From Pseudanabaena sp. PCC 6802 (GTDB lineage: Bacteria; Cyanobacteriota; Cyanobacteriia; Pseudanabaenales; Pseudanabaenaceae): a stretch of 64,000 nt of DNA. Positions 18,836 through 28,381 of the stretch are shown piece after piece; positions within the stretch are counted from its first letter, which is position 1, and each line of letters starts with the position of its first letter. The notes below the pieces were generated by a model. It saw nothing but the letters and a program-made list of their open reading frames with translations, searched no databases and was not told where the DNA came from. The stretch lies in the NCBI RefSeq assembly GCF_000332175.1, contig NZ_KB235914.1, forward strand, positions 1,489,368 through 1,553,367, in the 5' to 3' direction. A program made the position numbers and the translations under genes.

Positions 18836-19171
18836 ATGACCACCAATATTGCTACTAACTCAACCACCAGCACAACCATCAACAAGATTAATCTGGACGA
18901 ACTCAACGTCAATCCATCCGGTCAGGGCGTATTTGGTTTCAGTAACTTTGCCGAAATCTGGAACGGTCGGATGGCCATGCTTGGATTCCTGGCAGCACTA
19001 GCTAGCGAAGTAGTAACTGGCAAGGGAATTTTGGGGCAAATTGGTATTAACACCACAGGTGGCGGCATTTTAGTCGCCTTGTTCCTCACTGGCTTCACCG
19101 TTGCCACTACGCTTGGCTACTATGCCGTGAAACTCAACCAAGTTAAGGGCAATGAGCCAAAGAATCAATAG
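18836..19171 (+). CDS. High-light-inducible chlorophyll a/b-binding-like protein
   Basis: 111 residues from the ATG at 18836, preceded by GGCAGGAAG. The open frame extends 33 codons upstream, but that part lacks family character. After a Thr/Asn-rich leader comes the Hlip helix FAEIWNGRMAMLGFLAALA with the E...NGR.AM chlorophyll-binding motif, then GKGILGQIG. A second hydrophobic segment (ILVALFLTGFTVATTLGYYAV) follows, so the protein is longer than a one-helix Hlip. These thylakoid proteins bind chlorophyll and carotenoid and protect photosystem assembly under excess light. The HLR1-like site upstream fits light-stress control. Confidence 0.9.
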   Translation: MTTNIATNSTTSTTINKINLDELNVNPSGQGVFGFSNFAEIWNGRMAMLGFLAALASEVVTGKGILGQIGINTTGGGILVALFLTGFTVATTLGYYAVKLNQVKGNEPKNQ

Positions 19172-19176
19172 AACTT

Positions 19177-19295
19177 ATACCAAATCCTGGTTTGCTAACC
19201 CCTTTTTACTTGAAGTCCGCGCAGGCAGATTTTGTTTGTGCAGCCGCGACTGCCAGTCGCCAGCCAATAAGGGGTAATTAATGCGGATTTGGTAT
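19177..19295. repeat. 119-bp family 3 repeat, best-preserved copy
   Basis: Perfect 10-bp inverted ends ATACCAAATC and GATTTGGTAT. It starts 5 bp after the Hlip stop codon and could form the 3' end of its transcript. Similar copies at 11612-11730 and 46571-46691. Confidence 0.7.
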
Positions 19296-19729
19296 TGCCC
19301 GACATGGTGTAGGGCAGGTTTGATTGTGGATTGTTAGATCGATCGCACAGATCGTGCGATCGCGATCGCATACAGCAGGTCAGAATGCGGTCAATATATA
19401 TATCGAGATAGAGCATTCAAGATTACCCCTGGCAACTCTAGCCAGGGATTTTTTTTGAGTTATAGCTGTCACCGCCGGGTTTAGGAGGGGGTGCGGGAGT
19501 GGAACGCGGCTTCGGAATTTGTCCAAATCGCTCTTTCTTTTTATTCTTCATGAATAATGCGGGTTCTTTACGATTTCATTACCTTTTCCTTACTGGTTAC
19601 TTACTATCTTTTGTTAGTCTGAGGTCATCGCTGAGTCTTAGGGGTGCAAAATTCTAAGTTTTGTCGCCTTAGTACCCCTACGACTGTGTCGCTGAATTAT
19701 TTAACTTAATATTATTCTATGTTGCAATT
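19296..19729. other. Intergenic with element remnants and a hairpin
   Basis: Contains several overlapping GATCGCGATCGC-type sites, a decayed family 2 element (about 19461-19510, with GGGTTTAGGAGGGGGTGC) and an inverted repeat TAGGGGT/ACCCCTA (19639-19645 and 19674-19680) about 50-90 bp before the PATAN-REC start. The hairpin may be regulatory. No ORF is supported. Confidence 0.45.
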
Positions 19730-21082
19730 ATGTCTAACATGACTTCAGGAGCTTCCAAAGCTCGTTCTATTTCAGTGTGGCAGGAAGATCGTGAGGGAAC
19801 CATCTTTACGGATAGTCAGAGTCTGGCTAAGGGTTCTCCTCTAAAAATTTTAGACGAGCTTTGTCGCGATCGAGTAACTGGGCTGGTTCGCTTAAACAGC
19901 GATCGGATTAGTTGGATCGTGCGGTTAGAGAATGGCATGGTGACCTATGTCAATAATTCAGCTGAACCATTTGAGCGCCTGCTTGGTAATTTATCTCGTT
20001 TGAGATTGGAAGTTCCATGTTTAACTAAGGAACTGTTTTCTGAGCTACGCTCCATGTTTAAGCATGTTTCCCATCCTATTAACCAGGATACTGGCAATCC
20101 CAGCTTCCAAACTAATGATTATTCAGCCCTGTGCTGGTTAGTAACTCATCAATATCTCACGGATGATCGCGCATCTTTAGTTATTCAAGGCTTAGTATTA
20201 GAATCCATCGAGCCTCTATTTTGGTTAGAAGAAGTCAGCTATGAATATATTAGCCAGATTGGTAGTCCACTCACGCTTTGCAGGCTAGATTTCACCAACC
20301 TGGCAATGCAATGCTTCCAAAGATTGACTTATTGGCAGCTACTCTCACCTCACATCCAGTCAGTATATCAACGTCCCTACTTTTTTGGGCCAACCGAGCA
20401 GCAAAAGAAGCTACTGCCCGAGCTACAGTTGCATCAAAAATTTAGCTCCATTCTGCATGGCTTTAGCTTTAGACATCTAGCTACCTTGTTGAAAAAAGAC
20501 GAACTGAAACTAGCTGCCAGTTTAATACCTTTCATTACTGAGGAAATAATAGTTTTAAGGGATCCCGAAGAACCTTTCGATCGCCTACCCAAAATCCCAT
20601 CTACTATCCCACATGCATTCCAAGAATTTGCACTTCGGTTGATTAATGGTGGTCGAGGTGAAGAGAATAGCGATCGCGAAGAACCCCTGACACCAGAGTT
20701 AGATACTGCGATCGGTCAAACTCCTACGTATAAGGTTGTTTGTGTAGACGACAGCCCCGCAGTACTTAGAGAGATCCATCGCTTCCTAGATGATAACGAT
20801 TTTGAGGTATTTTCATTTGAAGATCCGCGCAAAGCGATGGTACAAATTCAAAAGATTAAGCCCGACCTCATTTTGCTAGACATAATGATGCCTCAGATTA
20901 ATGGTCACGATCTTTGCAAGTTTCTACGCAAGAATCCTGCCTTAAAGCAGACACCCATTGTGATGATTACGGGGAATCTGATGGATCGCGCTAAGGCAAG
21001 TCTAGCTGGTGCTACGGATTATCTGCCGAAGCCTTTTAGCCAGGCTGAACTGTTACGAAAGACTTTAAGCTTGCTGAGCTAG
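19730..21082 (+). CDS. PATAN (DUF4388)-REC response regulator, PatA/PixG-like
   Basis: 450 residues. The N-terminal PATAN region (about 30-330) begins LKILDELCRDRVTGLVRL and resembles the PatA/PixG N-terminal module. The C-terminal receiver domain (about 333-450) has the acidic pair in VCVDDSPA, phospho-acceptor Asp in LLDIMMPQ, Thr in MITGN and Lys in LPKPF. Cyanobacterial proteins of this type act in phototaxis (with pili) or in heterocyst patterning, as non-DNA-binding signalling proteins. No partner chemotaxis-type genes are adjacent. It is convergent with the next gene, overlapping it by 18 nt at the 3' ends. Confidence 0.9.
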   Translation: MSNMTSGASKARSISVWQEDREGTIFTDSQSLAKGSPLKILDELCRDRVTGLVRLNSDRISWIVRLENGMVTYVNNSAEPFERLLGNLSRLRLEVPCLTKELFSELRSMFKHVSHPINQDTGNPSFQTNDYSALCWLVTHQYLTDDRASLVIQGLVLESIEPLFWLEEVSYEYISQIGSPLTLCRLDFTNLAMQCFQRLTYWQLLSPHIQSVYQRPYFFGPTEQQKKLLPELQLHQKFSSILHGFSFRHLATLLKKDELKLAASLIPFITEEIIVLRDPEEPFDRLPKIPSTIPHAFQEFALRLINGGRGEENSDREEPLTPELDTAIGQTPTYKVVCVDDSPAVLREIHRFLDDNDFEVFSFEDPRKAMVQIQKIKPDLILLDIMMPQINGHDLCKFLRKNPALKQTPIVMITGNLMDRAKASLAGATDYLPKPFSQAELLRKTLSLLS

Positions 21083-22432
21083 GTCTGGCGATCGAATATC
21101 CCATTGTCGCCGCCAGTTAAACCATCTCTCTAGCCATCTTTGTTTGCGGAGATTGCGGCTGTAAATCTGTTCGTCTAGTTTGACTGCCAATTGGGCGATC
21201 GGGCTTGGTACTGCATCCGACAGGCGCGATAGTTGGTAGATATTTAGTTTTGAGTGCATGGCGATCGCAACTGTTTCAATCAGAGAAATCGCATTACTCC
21301 CAACCGCATGCGCTCCGACAATTTTGCCATTGTGCCGACAGAGCAACTTGTACGATCCAGGATTTTCTCCATCAGTCTGGTGTAAAACATATAAATCCTG
21401 ACCGTATTGCAATCTTGCCTCAATTTCATTCATGCCTACACTGGCATTGGGGGGTGACATGGCGATCGCCTGCGGTACCATTGCTCGATCTTGTTTTGCA
21501 ACTTTGGCGATGGGCAGAAATAGGGTATTTGTGAGAATGGTATGTATATCCGTGCGATGTTGGCAAATATAGATGCGACGATTTGTAGTTTGTCGCTTGC
21601 GATTTACGCGGATCTCGCCCACTGAAAAAGAGATGCCCGCACGCGCCAGATTGAGCTGATTTTCCCAACGATCGTAGGGAGCTTGCAGATAGTTGAGATG
21701 CCATGAGGGCAGTAGAATCTGTTCGTAGCGAAAGGTAAGATCGCCCGCCCACACCTGATAGGTAGAGCGCTCTAGCTTGGTAACGGCGGTAATGCGCGTA
21801 GAGGTGTAAATCTTTGCTCCATCAACTTCCAATTGTGCCTGTAAGATTCTGGCAATCTCCACATCCAGATCGGCCAGGATATGGGGGCCATCTGTGAATA
21901 GAGCAACCTGATATCCCAGGCGACAGAGGATTTGGGCGATCGTGCAATCGATCGCTCTACCACCAATGACAGCTACTTGTTTTGGTAATTTATCCAGATG
22001 CAGCAAATGCTCGTAGGTTAATGGCGCAATCTCATCCAATCCCATAATCTGACGTAATTGCGGCGGGCGATCGCCAGCGATCGCAAAAGCTCGCGCCCGG
22101 ATGTCTCGCGATGATGGAGCGGCGGTGGTAAAGGTAGCGCGATCGCTAAATTGTCCCGTTCCCAAAATTACATCCACACCTAGTGCCTGTAAGAATTCCA
22201 GTCGATTGTAGGCATACAGGTCTTGCTGAGTGCGGGCGATCGCTTGAGGAAATTGCTCGGGCGGCGTGCGATCGCGCAACATTTGCCCCAAGCAAGCCAG
22301 GAGATGCTCGAATTCGAGAGCGCTGGCTTCAGTCACTAATGCGACTCTTGCCTTGAGTTGCGCGGCTCGCTGTGCCAACAACACAGCTTTTTCACCATTA
22401 CCAATAATCGCCAGATCGTAATCGACAGCCAT
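21065..22432 (-). CDS. FAD-dependent pyridine-nucleotide-disulfide-oxidoreductase-like protein
   Basis: 455 residues from the ATG at 22432; the open frame extends 37 codons upstream into a palindromic spacer and is not used. The N-terminal FAD motif is IIGNGEKAVLLAQ rather than GxGxxG. A second dinucleotide motif is AVIGGRAIDCTIAQILCRLG. The C-terminal dimerisation region is recognisable (AHAVGSNAISLIETVAIAMH). The redox-active CxxxxC of dihydrolipoamide dehydrogenase and mercuric reductase is absent, so disulfide reduction is unlikely and the substrate is unknown. It lies 120 nt behind the solute-binding protein gene on the same strand. Confidence 0.85.
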   Translation of the reverse strand: MAVDYDLAIIGNGEKAVLLAQRAAQLKARVALVTEASALEFEHLLACLGQMLRDRTPPEQFPQAIARTQQDLYAYNRLEFLQALGVDVILGTGQFSDRATFTTAAPSSRDIRARAFAIAGDRPPQLRQIMGLDEIAPLTYEHLLHLDKLPKQVAVIGGRAIDCTIAQILCRLGYQVALFTDGPHILADLDVEIARILQAQLEVDGAKIYTSTRITAVTKLERSTYQVWAGDLTFRYEQILLPSWHLNYLQAPYDRWENQLNLARAGISFSVGEIRVNRKRQTTNRRIYICQHRTDIHTILTNTLFLPIAKVAKQDRAMVPQAIAMSPPNASVGMNEIEARLQYGQDLYVLHQTDGENPGSYKLLCRHNGKIVGAHAVGSNAISLIETVAIAMHSKLNIYQLSRLSDAVPSPIAQLAVKLDEQIYSRNLRKQRWLERWFNWRRQWDIRSPDLAQQA

Positions 22433-22552
22433 AATTAATTTACTTAACCTATGCGGATTATGCGGATTATGTTCCTCGCCCCTAACCCGTCTCCCTGAGG
22501 GAGAGGGAAAACCATGTCGGGGGCTGCGCCCCTGCGACCCCATCGGTTATCT

Positions 22553-23752
22553 CTATCCCAACCCCCAACGAATTTTACGCCATAACCGTTCGTATTGCGC
22601 CGTAGTTTCTGGGGAGAGGGGCAGGAGGGTTTCGCTGTTGGCGATCGCCTCGGGCTGCGGAAATTTTAGCGGATTAGCTTTGACGCTAGCAGGTATTTTG
22701 GCTAAATCTGTAATTGGCGTGGTGCCATCCGTAAGCGCGGTAATCTGAGCCGCAATTTCTGGTTGCAAGCAAAAGTCAATCCACTGGCGCACAAAGTCAA
22801 GGTTTTGCGGTCGCGTTTCCTGCAACAGCTTTTGCTTGGGCAATACCCATAGATCGGCCCAGAGCGCAGTCCCTTCCTTGGGGACAACTACTTTAATTTG
22901 TGGTTCTTGTTGCAAGGCACGGCGCATATCCTGCGACCAACCCACCGCCACCCAGGTATCCTCAATCATGAGGGGTTGGAGGTAAGTATCGGAGGAATAG
23001 AAGCGCGTTTGGGCATTGAGTGCGGTTAACTCGGACTCCAAACTTTGTACCGCATTTAGATCGGCAGTTTGATAGGCTTTACCGAGTTTCTTGAGCGCGA
23101 TGCCAATTACCTCGCGGGCATCGTCTGGCAAACTCAGCTTTTGCCGCAGCTCCGGTCGCCACAGGTCTGCCCAACTGGTAATTTCAAAGGGGATCTTATC
23201 GGTACGATAGGCAATTACGGTCGTGCCCCAACGGTACGGCACGGCCCATACTTTTTGAGGTTCGCGGGTAAGCAGGCTTTGCCATTTCCGATCCAGGGGT
23301 TGGGGTGACTGGACAATTTCGGCCAGGTCGGATGGTGCCAGCTTTTTTAAGATCTGGCGATCGCGGGTGACGCTATTTTTCCATTTGACATCGAGATTTT
23401 GCCATTGGGGAATCTGGGCTAGTTCTTGTTCTGAAAACGGTCGGATCAGCGATTGGTCGATTGCCATGTTGAGCCAACCGTCGCTCAAGCTCATGACATC
23501 GGGAATATTATTGGCATCCTGGCTTTTATTAATTTCCTGGAGTGCTTTCCACAGTTCGGGTGGAGTTCTGGCAGCGACAAATTCGACGGGCTTACCAAAT
23601 TTTTTCTCAAATTGTTCGACGATCTTGCTGGGTATGGAGCCGGACAAGCCCACAATTCTCAGTCGCTGCGGGTCGGCAAATAGACTGCATCCACCGCTGC
23701 CTAAACCCAAAGTTACAGCCCCTAAGCCCCATATCACCTGTCGTCGTTGCAT
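22553..23752 (-). CDS. Extracellular solute-binding lipoprotein (polyamine-type fold)
   Basis: 399 residues. An N-terminal signal with MQRRQVIW and lipobox LGSGGC (Cys about 22) predicts a membrane-anchored periplasmic protein; the twin arginines raise the possibility of Tat export. The remainder resembles family 1/PotD-like binding proteins (AVPYRWGTTVIAYRTD, WADLWRPELRQKLSLPDD, LTDGTTPI). No permease or ATPase gene is adjacent, so it is an orphan binding protein. Its ATG overlaps the dnaB stop (TAATG at 23752), suggesting translational coupling. Confidence 0.88.
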   Translation of the reverse strand: MQRRQVIWGLGAVTLGLGSGGCSLFADPQRLRIVGLSGSIPSKIVEQFEKKFGKPVEFVAARTPPELWKALQEINKSQDANNIPDVMSLSDGWLNMAIDQSLIRPFSEQELAQIPQWQNLDVKWKNSVTRDRQILKKLAPSDLAEIVQSPQPLDRKWQSLLTREPQKVWAVPYRWGTTVIAYRTDKIPFEITSWADLWRPELRQKLSLPDDAREVIGIALKKLGKAYQTADLNAVQSLESELTALNAQTRFYSSDTYLQPLMIEDTWVAVGWSQDMRRALQQEPQIKVVVPKEGTALWADLWVLPKQKLLQETRPQNLDFVRQWIDFCLQPEIAAQITALTDGTTPITDLAKIPASVKANPLKFPQPEAIANSETLLPLSPETTAQYERLWRKIRWGLG

Positions 23753-26700
23753 TATCTTTGTGTTGACGTTGCCATATTCTCAAACCATGTAAATCGCGGC
23801 TCGAATAGTAATTTCACGGTGCCGACGGGGCCATTTCTGTGTTTAGCAATAATAACCTCCGCCACGCCGCGATCGGCACTATCGGGGTTGTAATATTCAT
23901 CGCGATACAAGTTAATCACTAAATCTGCATCCTGTTCGATCGAGTTATGCAGAACAATATTGTTGCCAATGAAATTATGCAGTCTCTCAACCGTAAGATC
24001 GTAGACTGCTTCCTCACCATCAGGTTCTATAGATAGGATCTCATCCCAATAAATGTCACTGGTTGCTAACCTGGCTATTGCCTCAGATTTAACAACTTCA
24101 GCCAGTCTTGTTGCCCTCTCCCTGCTCGTATTTTGTCGATAAAGACTGGTTCCGCAATATGCATTCCCTAGTTGAGCCTGCATTTGGCGTTGTGTAAGAT
24201 TATTGTTTTGCATAGCCGGTATGGCATATATCTGCCAAATATCATTTGGTATGACATCTCTATTCGTATTTTCAAACTTACTTCTAATGTAATTAGAGAT
24301 TTCTTGTAAGCTTGCCTGTTTGTATTTCCCGACAGCTCCAATCAAATCGATGAATTTTGATGCGTCTGTTTTACCACTTATAGCTACCTGATATTGATCT
24401 CTCCCCTTGTCTTTTTGTGAAAGTATTCCAATTCTGGCATTGATGCCAAGATGTAGTAATAGCGACTGCACATCACTTGCTAGCCTTGCGCTGCTAGAAG
24501 AATAATAGATCGAAAAGTAATTTCTATTCTTGCTCAGTCTGATACAACCATCTGTACTCCACAAGTGACGCAAGAAAATTGCGATCGCTTCTTGAGGTTG
24601 CTCGAATACTTGACTGGGAACAAATTTTTCGTGGGATCTAAGTCCAAAAACTCCTAGGTTTTCTAACCATTTGGCAATAGGGTTTTTAACGTTATGAGTT
24701 AAGTGATAACTAGCAGATAGATAGACTTGATACCAATTTCGCTCAAACTTAATGCGAGGTTCAATAGCATCTCCAAATACTTGAATTGCTAAGTTTTGCA
24801 CAATTTCTGCCAAGTCATGCTCTTTAGTAGTGTACTGAATAGAATGACGGGGGAGGGTGCAGCCATCGCCGATTAAATGACCAAGTAGAGCGAGTTCGCT
24901 ATCGCTCATAAGTTGCAGGGTAGAGCTAGGAATATGGCGGGGTAGAGCCAGGCGATCGCCAAGTTGCAATTCGTCTAAGCGCTTCCAGCCATGAATTGTC
25001 AAAAATCTGTGATTGCCAGTCGCTTTAACATTCCTACCCAGTCGAGTTGTAAGCGTGTAGACAGGCTTAATGCCAGTACAAAAAGCTTTACTAACAATAG
25101 CTTTTTCTAACTTCAAGCTGGTTTCATCGATCGCCCAAACAGCAAAGCCAGAGCGATCGACTAAATCTCGAATTGGCACTCGAGCGCTACTGTCCGCCAG
25201 AGCAATCAGGGTATCTCCACTCACGCAACCTGATTCTCTTAGATCGGAGAGCATGGGGCGCTTGTTGGTTCTAGCTTCTACGCCGCGACTGAGTTGCGAA
25301 AGCGCAATTACGGGTACCTGTAGCTCCCGTGCTAAACCTTTGAGCGATCGCGTGATGCGAGATAACTCCTGCACGCGGTTGTCGGAGCCGGAACCCTCCA
25401 TTAATTGCAAATAATCGATCAAAATGAGACCGAGCGCGCCGCCTTTTTCGGACTGCAATCTGCGGGCTTTAGAGCGCAACTCCATAATCGATGGATTGGC
25501 GGCATCGTCAATAAAAATTGGCAGATCGGAAAGAGTGCCGATCGCATTGGCGATCGTGCCCCATTCATGTTCGCTAATTTGCCCAGATCGCAACCGACTG
25601 CTATCGATCTTCGAAGCATTCGCCAACAAACGATAGACGAGCTGCTCCTTCGACATTTCCAGACTAAAGATCGCTACGGGCAGTTTGTGTAAACTCGCCA
25701 TTTTATAGGCGGTAGCCAAACTAAATGCCGTGTTGTGGACGCAAATATCGTTAGCAACAAAATTATGGGTTTCAGGAATTGTCAGATCGTAGACCTGTTT
25801 CATCCCCACAGGTTCAATCTCAACAATTTCATCCCAATAAATATCACTAACTGCAAGGTTCTGCAATTCGTCATTTTCTAAAGCCATCGCAAGTGTCAAC
25901 AAACGATCGCGAGTAGGAGCGCGTACCCCAACATGAATGTTGGATTCACCTCTAATACCAGCGCGACGTGCCAGATTTATCCATGATTCCTTGCCTTTAG
26001 CAACTGCAATTTGTTCCCAAATTCCGATTGGGATTAGATCGCAGTTCGTTTGATATTTGCGATCGCCTAAGGCATCCTGTACTTTCTCTAAATTTGCCTC
26101 TTTGCCGAAGATACCTATTTCAGAGATAAAAGTTTTAATTGAAATTGCATCGGTGATATCAAGTTGCCATGCCTGATTTAGCTGGGATTTGTACTTTACC
26201 GCCCGCTTTTTCAGCCGCGCCACAATTCCAAACCTGAGGAGTAAATGCTGAATCTGACGTGCTAGCTTTTCACTGACTGAAGCATAGCCTAGTTGTGACT
26301 GACCGCTAGCCAGAACGCAAGCCCAGCCATCAGTGGCAAATAGGCGGTTTAGAAAGAGAGCAAGTTGCGATCGCTCCAGTTTGAATATAATTTCCGGCAC
26401 GAACTTAGCATGAGAATTTTTGCCCCATAGCCCTAGTTTTCGGAGCCAGATCGTGAGGTAATTTGGCTGTCCTCGGAGATCGACAGAGACGCATAAACTA
26501 GTTGCACGGGTGCTATTTGATTCATCTAAGCGAACTTTTAGCTTGGCAAATTCCCGTACAGCATTCGTAAAATCCTGTAGTAGGAGAGGATTAGTATTAG
26601 TAAATTCTGGAGTGGTATCAGTTAAGCAGCCATCCCCTAGCAAATAGCCCAGTAATTTAACTTCGCATTCTCGCAGTCGCTCTTGACCAAATATCGCTAG

Positions 26701-27654
26701 CCTGCGCGGTACAGCAATTTTGTCACCGGATCGCAGGTCAGACAACGCTCTCCATCCATTAATAGTTAAGTAAGGGTGAGTCAGCGTTGATGCGATACAC
26801 CTACCCAACCTGGTGGTAACGCGGAAAGCAGGCTTAATACCATCATCGACATAGGCAGAAGGCTGGGTAAGCCCAAACCGCCAGTTAGGTTTGAGCGTAA
26901 ATAACTCCGCTTGACGGCGGTGGTAAAGATCGGCGATCCTGGCGATGCTACCATCAGCCAGGACAATTTCGCTATCTGCAACCAAACACTTGCCCATCGA
27001 TGGCCTGCCCGCAATGATGATCAAATCGGAGCGCTGAAAGCCCTGAGTCATGGAATCGAGATCGTAAAAACCAGTAGCCAGACCAGGATAGTTGGTGCCG
27101 GAAGTACTGAGGTTATAGCGATTTTCTAGCTCTTGGAAAGTTTTAGTGAGGATGTCACCAGCCAGGGTCAGCCCCTGCTGCGCGCGCGATTGAGTGACGG
27201 CAAATATTTTTTGCTCGGCTAAATCGAGCGCTTGGGGCAGTTCGACACTGGTGTCGTAGCTAATATTGACAGTTTCCCGACCCGCTTCCGCCAGACGACG
27301 GCGCATGTATTTTTCCGCGACGAGCTGGGCGTAATAGTCAACATTAATGGCGCTGACCGTGCGATCGCAAAGCTGCACGATCTTGCTTTGTCCGCCGACT
27401 TTCTCCAGCAGCTCGCGATCGCTCAACCAGGTGGTAACGCTCATCATGTCCGTCGGATTGGACTGACCGTGCAGTTGCAGGCAGGCGCGAAAAATTTCCT
27501 GATGCGCCACGACGTAAAACATTTCGGGCTGCAACAGGTCGATCACGCGACTGATGGCTTCTGGATCGAGCAGGACACCCCCCAGAATTGCCTCTTCCGC
27601 TTCAATATTCTGAGGTGGCAGGCGATCGCCTACTCCTTCAAACTCATTGGCCAT
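23752..27654 (-). CDS. dnaB: Replicative DNA helicase DnaB with two inteins
   Basis: 1300 residues precursor; exteins are 1-222, 642-809 and 1238-1300, giving a spliced helicase of 453 residues, normal for DnaB. The N-domain (LPPQNIEAEEAILGG), the Walker A P-loop (GRPSMGK|T, split by intein 1), Walker B (LILIDYLQLM) and SQLSRGVE are all present. Intein 2 splits LRESG|SIEQDAD. DnaB unwinds DNA at the replication fork and loads DnaG primase. Activity depends on both splicing events, since one intein separates the P-loop Lys and Thr. It follows rplI, a common order in cyanobacteria, with a family 2 element between them. Confidence 0.97.
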   Translation of the reverse strand: MANEFEGVGDRLPPQNIEAEEAILGGVLLDPEAISRVIDLLQPEMFYVVAHQEIFRACLQLHGQSNPTDMMSVTTWLSDRELLEKVGGQSKIVQLCDRTVSAINVDYYAQLVAEKYMRRRLAEAGRETVNISYDTSVELPQALDLAEQKIFAVTQSRAQQGLTLAGDILTKTFQELENRYNLSTSGTNYPGLATGFYDLDSMTQGFQRSDLIIIAGRPSMGKCLVADSEIVLADGSIARIADLYHRRQAELFTLKPNWRFGLTQPSAYVDDGIKPAFRVTTRLGRCIASTLTHPYLTINGWRALSDLRSGDKIAVPRRLAIFGQERLRECEVKLLGYLLGDGCLTDTTPEFTNTNPLLLQDFTNAVREFAKLKVRLDESNSTRATSLCVSVDLRGQPNYLTIWLRKLGLWGKNSHAKFVPEIIFKLERSQLALFLNRLFATDGWACVLASGQSQLGYASVSEKLARQIQHLLLRFGIVARLKKRAVKYKSQLNQAWQLDITDAISIKTFISEIGIFGKEANLEKVQDALGDRKYQTNCDLIPIGIWEQIAVAKGKESWINLARRAGIRGESNIHVGVRAPTRDRLLTLAMALENDELQNLAVSDIYWDEIVEIEPVGMKQVYDLTIPETHNFVANDICVHNTAFSLATAYKMASLHKLPVAIFSLEMSKEQLVYRLLANASKIDSSRLRSGQISEHEWGTIANAIGTLSDLPIFIDDAANPSIMELRSKARRLQSEKGGALGLILIDYLQLMEGSGSDNRVQELSRITRSLKGLARELQVPVIALSQLSRGVEARTNKRPMLSDLRESGCVSGDTLIALADSSARVPIRDLVDRSGFAVWAIDETSLKLEKAIVSKAFCTGIKPVYTLTTRLGRNVKATGNHRFLTIHGWKRLDELQLGDRLALPRHIPSSTLQLMSDSELALLGHLIGDGCTLPRHSIQYTTKEHDLAEIVQNLAIQVFGDAIEPRIKFERNWYQVYLSASYHLTHNVKNPIAKWLENLGVFGLRSHEKFVPSQVFEQPQEAIAIFLRHLWSTDGCIRLSKNRNYFSIYYSSSSARLASDVQSLLLHLGINARIGILSQKDKGRDQYQVAISGKTDASKFIDLIGAVGKYKQASLQEISNYIRSKFENTNRDVIPNDIWQIYAIPAMQNNNLTQRQMQAQLGNAYCGTSLYRQNTSRERATRLAEVVKSEAIARLATSDIYWDEILSIEPDGEEAVYDLTVERLHNFIGNNIVLHNSIEQDADLVINLYRDEYYNPDSADRGVAEVIIAKHRNGPVGTVKLLFEPRFTWFENMATSTQR
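23944..25227 (-). other. DnaB intein 2 (428 aa)
   Basis: Residues 810-1237. It begins CVSGDTLIAL, has block B TGNH, endonuclease motifs LLGHLIGDG and LRHLWSTDG, and ends LHN before Ser (SIEQDAD). This insertion point is the one used by the Synechocystis DnaB intein. Its C-terminal part shares SDIYWDEI and VYDLT...HNF with intein 1, indicating common ancestry of the two. Confidence 0.92.
25732..26988 (-). other. DnaB intein 1 (P-loop insertion, 419 aa)
   Basis: Residues 223-641 of the precursor. It begins with Cys (CLVADSEIVL), has block B TLTH, LAGLIDADG-type endonuclease motifs LLGYLLGDG and LNRLFATDG, and ends VHN before Thr of the extein. All splicing residues are present (Cys1, TxxH, terminal His-Asn, +1 Thr). 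The full-length endonuclease domain suggests homing ability, or its recent loss. Confidence 0.92.
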
Positions 27655-27682
27655 ACTTAAAAAGCTAATAGCTAATAGCTGA

Positions 27683-27783
27683 TATAGCTGTAGACAGATC
27701 GGTTATTACAGGGGGTGTGGGGTCTGCGCCCCCACGCAGGGGTGGAACCCCTGCACCCTACCCTAAGCTTGCTGGCTATAGCT
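27683..27783. mobile_element. MITE-like family 2, copy b
   Basis: About 101 bp, inverted relative to copy a: TATAGCTGTAGACAGATC ... GGCTATAGC, with the CGCAGGGGTGGAACCCCTG core. It occupies almost the whole gap between rplI and dnaB. Confidence 0.75.
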
Positions 27784-27792
27784 TTAGCTAAT

Positions 27793-28254
27793 TTATTCCG
27801 GTACGACTTCTAGCTTAATCGTGGCAGTCACCTCAGCATGCAACTTGATGTCAATGTCATAGTTACCGATCTTTTTGATATCAGGTACGGAAATATCGCG
27901 GCGATCGATTTCCATCATGGCTTTTTGGGCGATCAGTTGCGCTACTTCGCGATCGGTAACGGTACCGAAAATGCTATTGCCTTCGCCCACCGCCTTTTTG
28001 ATGATAAAGCCGCCAATCGTGCTTAGTGCCACTTTTTTGCTTTCTGCTTCCTGGCGGATAGCAAGTAAGCGTTGGCGCTCTGCTTCCTTGCGTCGTTCTA
28101 CTTCTTGAACTACTCCTGGTGTAGCGCGTACGGCGAATCCTTTAGGAATCAGGTAGTTTTGGGCGTAGCCAGGCGCAACACCTACTAAATCTCCTATTTT
28201 TCCTAGTTTTTTCACTTCCTTGGTCAGCATTACCTGAACATCGCTCTTTGACAT
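27793..28254 (-). CDS. rplI: 50S ribosomal protein L9
   Basis: 153 residues, the normal length. The N-terminal rRNA-binding domain carries the L9 signature region (VMLTKEVKKLGKIGDLVGVAPGYAQNYLIPKG is the match; key parts are GDLVGV and GYAQNYLIP). A connecting helix (EVERRKEAERQRLLA) and C-terminal domain follow. It binds 23S rRNA at the base of the L1 stalk. First gene before dnaB on the minus strand. Confidence 0.97.
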   Translation of the reverse strand: MSKSDVQVMLTKEVKKLGKIGDLVGVAPGYAQNYLIPKGFAVRATPGVVQEVERRKEAERQRLLAIRQEAESKKVALSTIGGFIIKKAVGEGNSIFGTVTDREVAQLIAQKAMMEIDRRDISVPDIKKIGNYDIDIKLHAEVTATIKLEVVPE

Positions 28255-28381
28255 GGTTTGTCTATTCCTTATCCTTGCAGTTTTGGGTCAATGAAGGCTA
28301 AATTAAGATTTGTTTAAGTATTAATTTACTTAGTGCTGGGGTTAGCAGCTTTAACCAGAATTTCTAGTATATCGAAAAAAC

